Below, piece after piece: positions 63,501 through 64,000 of a DNA stretch of 64,000 nt. Source of the DNA: Gonatopus flavifemur (Eukaryota > Arthropoda > Insecta > Hymenoptera > Dryinidae); contig JAFFJZ010000003.1 of the NCBI GenBank assembly GCA_018340375.1, positions 27,838,001-27,902,000 of the forward strand. Direction: 5' to 3'. Positions within the stretch are counted from its first letter, which is position 1. Every line of letters starts with the position of its first letter. A program made the position numbers and the translations under genes. Under the pieces are notes generated by a model. That model saw only the letters and a list, made by a program, of their open reading frames with translations, made no database searches and was not told where the DNA came from.

Positions 63501-64000
63501 TTTAAAGACTATACAAAAATTTTGATATCGTAAAAAAGAGTATGGTTTATGAGGGTCACCATGCGTTTGGAATTCAAGAAAAACGTTTAAAATATACTTG
63601 TATTACACAGACATATGTGAATATTGTAAAGCACCTCTACTCTTTTTGAGGGGTGTTCTTTATCACTCTTGAACGTGTAAAAACAGTCTTAAAAAAGAAT
63701 GTATTATGATTTCAGTGGTGGCAAGTCGATAAAGTCTCCCCCATCAAGTTATTTGATGAAAACAAAACTCTATCTGGCTTGAATTTGCGCCATTTGATGC
63801 ATCAACACGGAGGTCATGATTTCGTTCGGAAAGCTGTGAGTCAGGTGTTCAAATTATGGGATGATGGTAAGATTAAACCAGTAGTCGACTCAACGTGGGC
63901 CCTCGAGGATGTGCCAGAAGCCATGCAAAAAATGCACGATCGCAAGAACATCGGCAAAATCGTCTTGGATCCAAGTTTGGATCCCAAACCAAAACCAGCG
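18282..64000 (+). CDS. VAT1: Synaptic vesicle membrane protein VAT-1 homologue, six exons, 3' incomplete (gene span)
   Basis: The join is 18282-18577, 44900-45029, 52347-52562, 62092-62240, 62569-62728 and 63716-64000, giving 412 codons to the window edge with no stop. VAT-1 proteins belong to the quinone-oxidoreductase branch of the medium-chain (zinc-free) reductases and associate with vesicles and mitochondria. Residues 1-62 are a Lys/Glu/Pro-rich disordered tail. The GroES-like fold starts at MRAIVLNCFGG (63) and continues through CGLNFQDLMARQGAID (99-114) and the GSECAGDIEQVG segment. The Rossmann part has the glycine motif AGGGVG (210-215). There are no catalytic zinc ligands, as expected for this branch. 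RAWWQVD and the KIKPVVDSTW motif near the C-terminus match the VAT-1 subgroup. The end of the tail (Lys/Pro-rich) lies beyond the window. Confidence 0.93.
23073..23081 (-). promoter_or_regulatory. Extended nuclear-receptor half-site TCAAGGTCA
   Basis: The minus strand reads TCAAGGTCA, the consensus for FTZ-F1/HR39 or ERR monomers. A second site is at 25050 in a partly similar context. Function is untested. Confidence 0.3.
25050..25058 (-). promoter_or_regulatory. Extended nuclear-receptor half-site CCAAGGTCA
   Basis: The minus strand reads CCAAGGTCA. As at 23073, a CTTGG(A) string follows about 15-25 bases downstream on the plus strand. An AP-1 consensus (TGAGTCA) lies near 25292. Confidence 0.3.
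26556..26675. repeat. MITE-like family copy 1 (GCTGAAACTAGCAG end)
   Basis: The right terminus, read on the minus strand, is AAGCTGAAACTAGCAGACAGC, matching the ends of the elements at 30058-30217 and 32641-32771. The left end is degraded (GATGAAACTTGCA). Confidence 0.5.
30058..30217. repeat. MITE-like family copy 2, best preserved
   Basis: Left arm ATGAAACTGAAGCTAGCAGC and the reverse complement of the right arm, ATGAAGCTGAAACTAGCAGC, pair over about 32 bp and continue into CCGAT and GTT. The element is 160 bp and has no coding capacity. Confidence 0.75.
31908..32132. repeat. 225-bp palindromic MITE, GCTGCAGC family
   Basis: Ends are CACGGGAAAAATAATTT and AAATTATTTTTTCCGTG. The arms (about 95 bp) contain TAGCTGCAGCAGCTAA, TAGCTAGCACGGACACGG, TAGCTCCTGCAGCTAAA and TTAGCTGTTACAGC and are almost identical when inverted. 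Termini and core match the smaller element at 1519-1620. Arm identity is the highest in the window, which suggests recent insertion. Confidence 0.85.
32641..32771. repeat. MITE-like family copy 3
   Basis: The left end ATGAAGTTAAAACTAGCAGCC and the right end GGGTGCTAGTTTCCGGCTTAT are inverted relatives of the 30058-30217 termini. Confidence 0.6.
34550..34612. repeat. Dispersed repeat related to 7976-8040
   Basis: CGATCCTTGAAGAAGATTGA followed by TCCTTTTTT and TTATA resembles the copies at 7976 and 8579. Confidence 0.4.
35353..35464. repeat. Palindromic element with CCTCACAGCA-type ends
   Basis: CCTCTCACACAGCACTACAGT at the left is mirrored by ACCGTGATGCTGTGAGG at the right. Internal GAATTCT motifs are also mirrored around TTGTG near the centre. 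A G6-T-G10 run follows directly (35462-35478). Confidence 0.65.
35462..35478 (+). repeat. G-run, G6-T-G10
   Basis: A near-uninterrupted guanine run in AT-rich DNA, with quadruplex potential. Similar runs lie at 20654-20664 (G11) and 42428-42444 (G6-A-G10). Run lengths are prone to sequencing error. Confidence 0.85.
40267..40800. other. GC-richer island in VAT-1 intron 1
   Basis: Contains a TCG/GTC trinucleotide tract (about 40536-40565), CpG-rich sequence and a CCAAT box on the minus strand (ATTGG at about 40617). Open frames on both strands (up to 122 codons) follow from the trinucleotide composition and match nothing I recognise. It could be an alternative promoter or enhancer. Confidence 0.35.
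41960..42470. other. Compositionally distinct stretch with open frame, VAT-1 intron 1
   Basis: A 168-codon minus-strand frame (41960-42466) spans purine-rich plus-strand DNA and a G6-A-G10 run. Its peptide is low-complexity at both ends (poly-Pro, poly-Phe/Leu), with no recognisable domain. I see no splice-bounded exon. AATATGGCGGT at about 42161 resembles a YY1/Pho-type site. Probably not coding. Confidence 0.3.
43273..43286. promoter_or_regulatory. 14-bp palindrome TTCTCACGTGAGAA (E-box)
   Basis: A perfect palindrome centred on CACGTG, about 400 bases from a GC-rich island at 43660-43850. It is a possible bHLH site. Confidence 0.3.
43660..43850. other. GC-rich island about 1.1 kb before VAT-1 exon 2
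   Basis: CpG-rich sequence with GTC repeats, RFX-like half-sites GGTTGC (43704-43709) and GGCAAC (43721-43726) and a (TC)n tract (about 43763-43783). Its position would suit an alternative promoter making a VAT-1 form without the charged tail. There is no direct evidence of transcription. Confidence 0.35.
44900..45029 (+). CDS. VAT1: VAT-1 exon 2
   Basis: Acceptor TTACAG, donor GTAAGG. The first base completes C99; the exon then encodes 43 residues (100-142), including GLNFQDLMARQGAID and ILGSECAGDIEQVG of the GroES-like fold. Confidence 0.95.
45030..52346 (+). other. VAT-1 intron 2, 7.3 kb
   Basis: Phase 0, AT-rich. It holds a short palindrome of the GCTGTAACAGC type (50188-50238); no gene is supported. 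Confidence 0.8.
50188..50238. repeat. Short palindrome TTTTTTGCTGTAACAGCAAAAAA
   Basis: The symmetric core GCTGTAACAGC between T and A runs matches the TAGCTGTTACAGC part of the 31908-32132 element. It may be a truncated relative. Confidence 0.4.
52347..52562 (+). CDS. VAT1: VAT-1 exon 3
   Basis: Acceptor TTCCAG, donor GTAAGT, 72 codons (143-214). It encodes VGDRVVALPDHKAWAELV, the PPGMSYLDAAAM hinge and the first half of the nucleotide-binding glycine motif (HSAGGGV). Confidence 0.95.
57090..57650. promoter_or_regulatory. GC-rich island with X-box and two CACGTG boxes
   Basis: CACGTG at 57100-57105 and 57176-57181 and the X-box GTTGCCAAGCAAC (57265-57277) lie within 180 bases. CpG-rich sequence then contains GGATGGCGGC (about 57407), GCN repeats and a (CG)8 tract. 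The pairing of X-box with CACGTG is the same as at the VAT-1 promoter. Short open frames on both strands (60-95 codons) match no family that I know. It is a candidate enhancer or unannotated promoter. Confidence 0.4.
57619..57635. repeat. (CG)8 tract, potential Z-DNA
   Basis: Seventeen bases of strictly alternating C and G at the edge of the intron 3 island. Such tracts readily form left-handed DNA and are rare in AT-rich genomes. Confidence 0.9.
62092..62240 (+). CDS. VAT1: VAT-1 exon 4
   Basis: Acceptor TTTTAG, donor GTACGT. It encodes residues 215-263 plus two bases of K264, from GQAVVQLAK (Rossmann helix) through FGVCSKSKHETLKAAG. Confidence 0.95.
62241..62568 (+). other. VAT-1 intron 4 (328 bases)
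   Basis: Phase 2, AT-rich; nothing else is seen. Confidence 0.9.
62569..62728 (+). CDS. VAT1: VAT-1 exon 5
   Basis: Acceptor ATGTAG, donor GTAAGT. It completes K264 and encodes 265-317: ISPEGVDIVLDCLCGEE, then LLKPMGRYILYGSSN. Confidence 0.95.
62729..63715 (+). other. VAT-1 intron 5
   Basis: A 987-base phase 0 intron; AT-rich, nothing else is seen. Confidence 0.85.
63716..64000 (+). CDS. VAT1: VAT-1 exon 6 (partial at window end)
   Basis: After acceptor TTTCAG it encodes WWQVDKVSPIKLF, then GLNLRHLMHQHGG, GKIKPVVDSTWALEDVPEA and KNIGKIVLDPS, 95 codons to the edge. WW follows RA of exon 5, as in the RTWW segment of vertebrate VAT1. The reading frame is still open at 64000 in a Lys/Pro-rich tail. 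Confidence 0.95.

Noticed and set aside
1..64000. tRNA, rRNA, CRISPR arrays, known insect microRNAs, operons or gene clusters
   Set aside because: Reading for tRNA B-box strings, common insect miRNA seeds (let-7, bantam, miR-1, miR-9, miR-184) and direct-repeat arrays gave nothing convincing. A covariance-model scan would be decisive.

Overview
The window looks like nuclear DNA from an insect. It is AT-rich, genes are split by GT-AG introns of 0.3 to 26 kb, and start contexts are of the CAAAATGG type. Palindromic DNA-transposon remnants are dense, and there are no operons, ribosome-binding sites or prokaryotic features. A hymenopteran is my guess from general character; nothing here proves the order. 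Only three protein-coding genes can be supported, and about 94% of the window is intron or intergenic DNA.

Layout. 1-5000: gene-poor flank with scattered palindromic repeats. 5438-12076 (+): a four-exon gene for a two-transmembrane-segment protein of unknown function; all its introns are phase 0 and two of its exons are shorter than 160 bases. 12559-13798 (-): a two-exon gene for NF-YB, the histone-fold CCAAT-binding subunit, convergent with the first gene (stop codons 482 bases apart, facing poly(A) signals). 13943-17803: a 3.9 kb block of palindromic elements, some nested and some interleaved, carrying an unusual phased array of about 16-bp CCCGA units. 17960-18281: probable VAT-1 promoter with an RFX-type X-box and a CACGTG box. 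18282-64000 (+): a VAT-1 homologue, a zinc-free medium-chain reductase, in six exons; the last runs off the window. Its first intron is 26.3 kb and separates an acidic/lysine-rich tail from the enzyme domain.

Inside the VAT-1 introns I see no second gene. They hold dispersed MITE-like families, G-runs, and GC-richer islands (about 40270-40790, 43660-43850, 57090-57650) that could be enhancers or alternative promoters. The three genes have no evident functional link.

I do not find a new defence, secretion or biosynthetic system. The most unusual structure is the palindrome block with the phased CCCGA array at 13.9-17.8 kb. The most useful gene-level result is the reconstruction of the four-exon membrane-protein gene.
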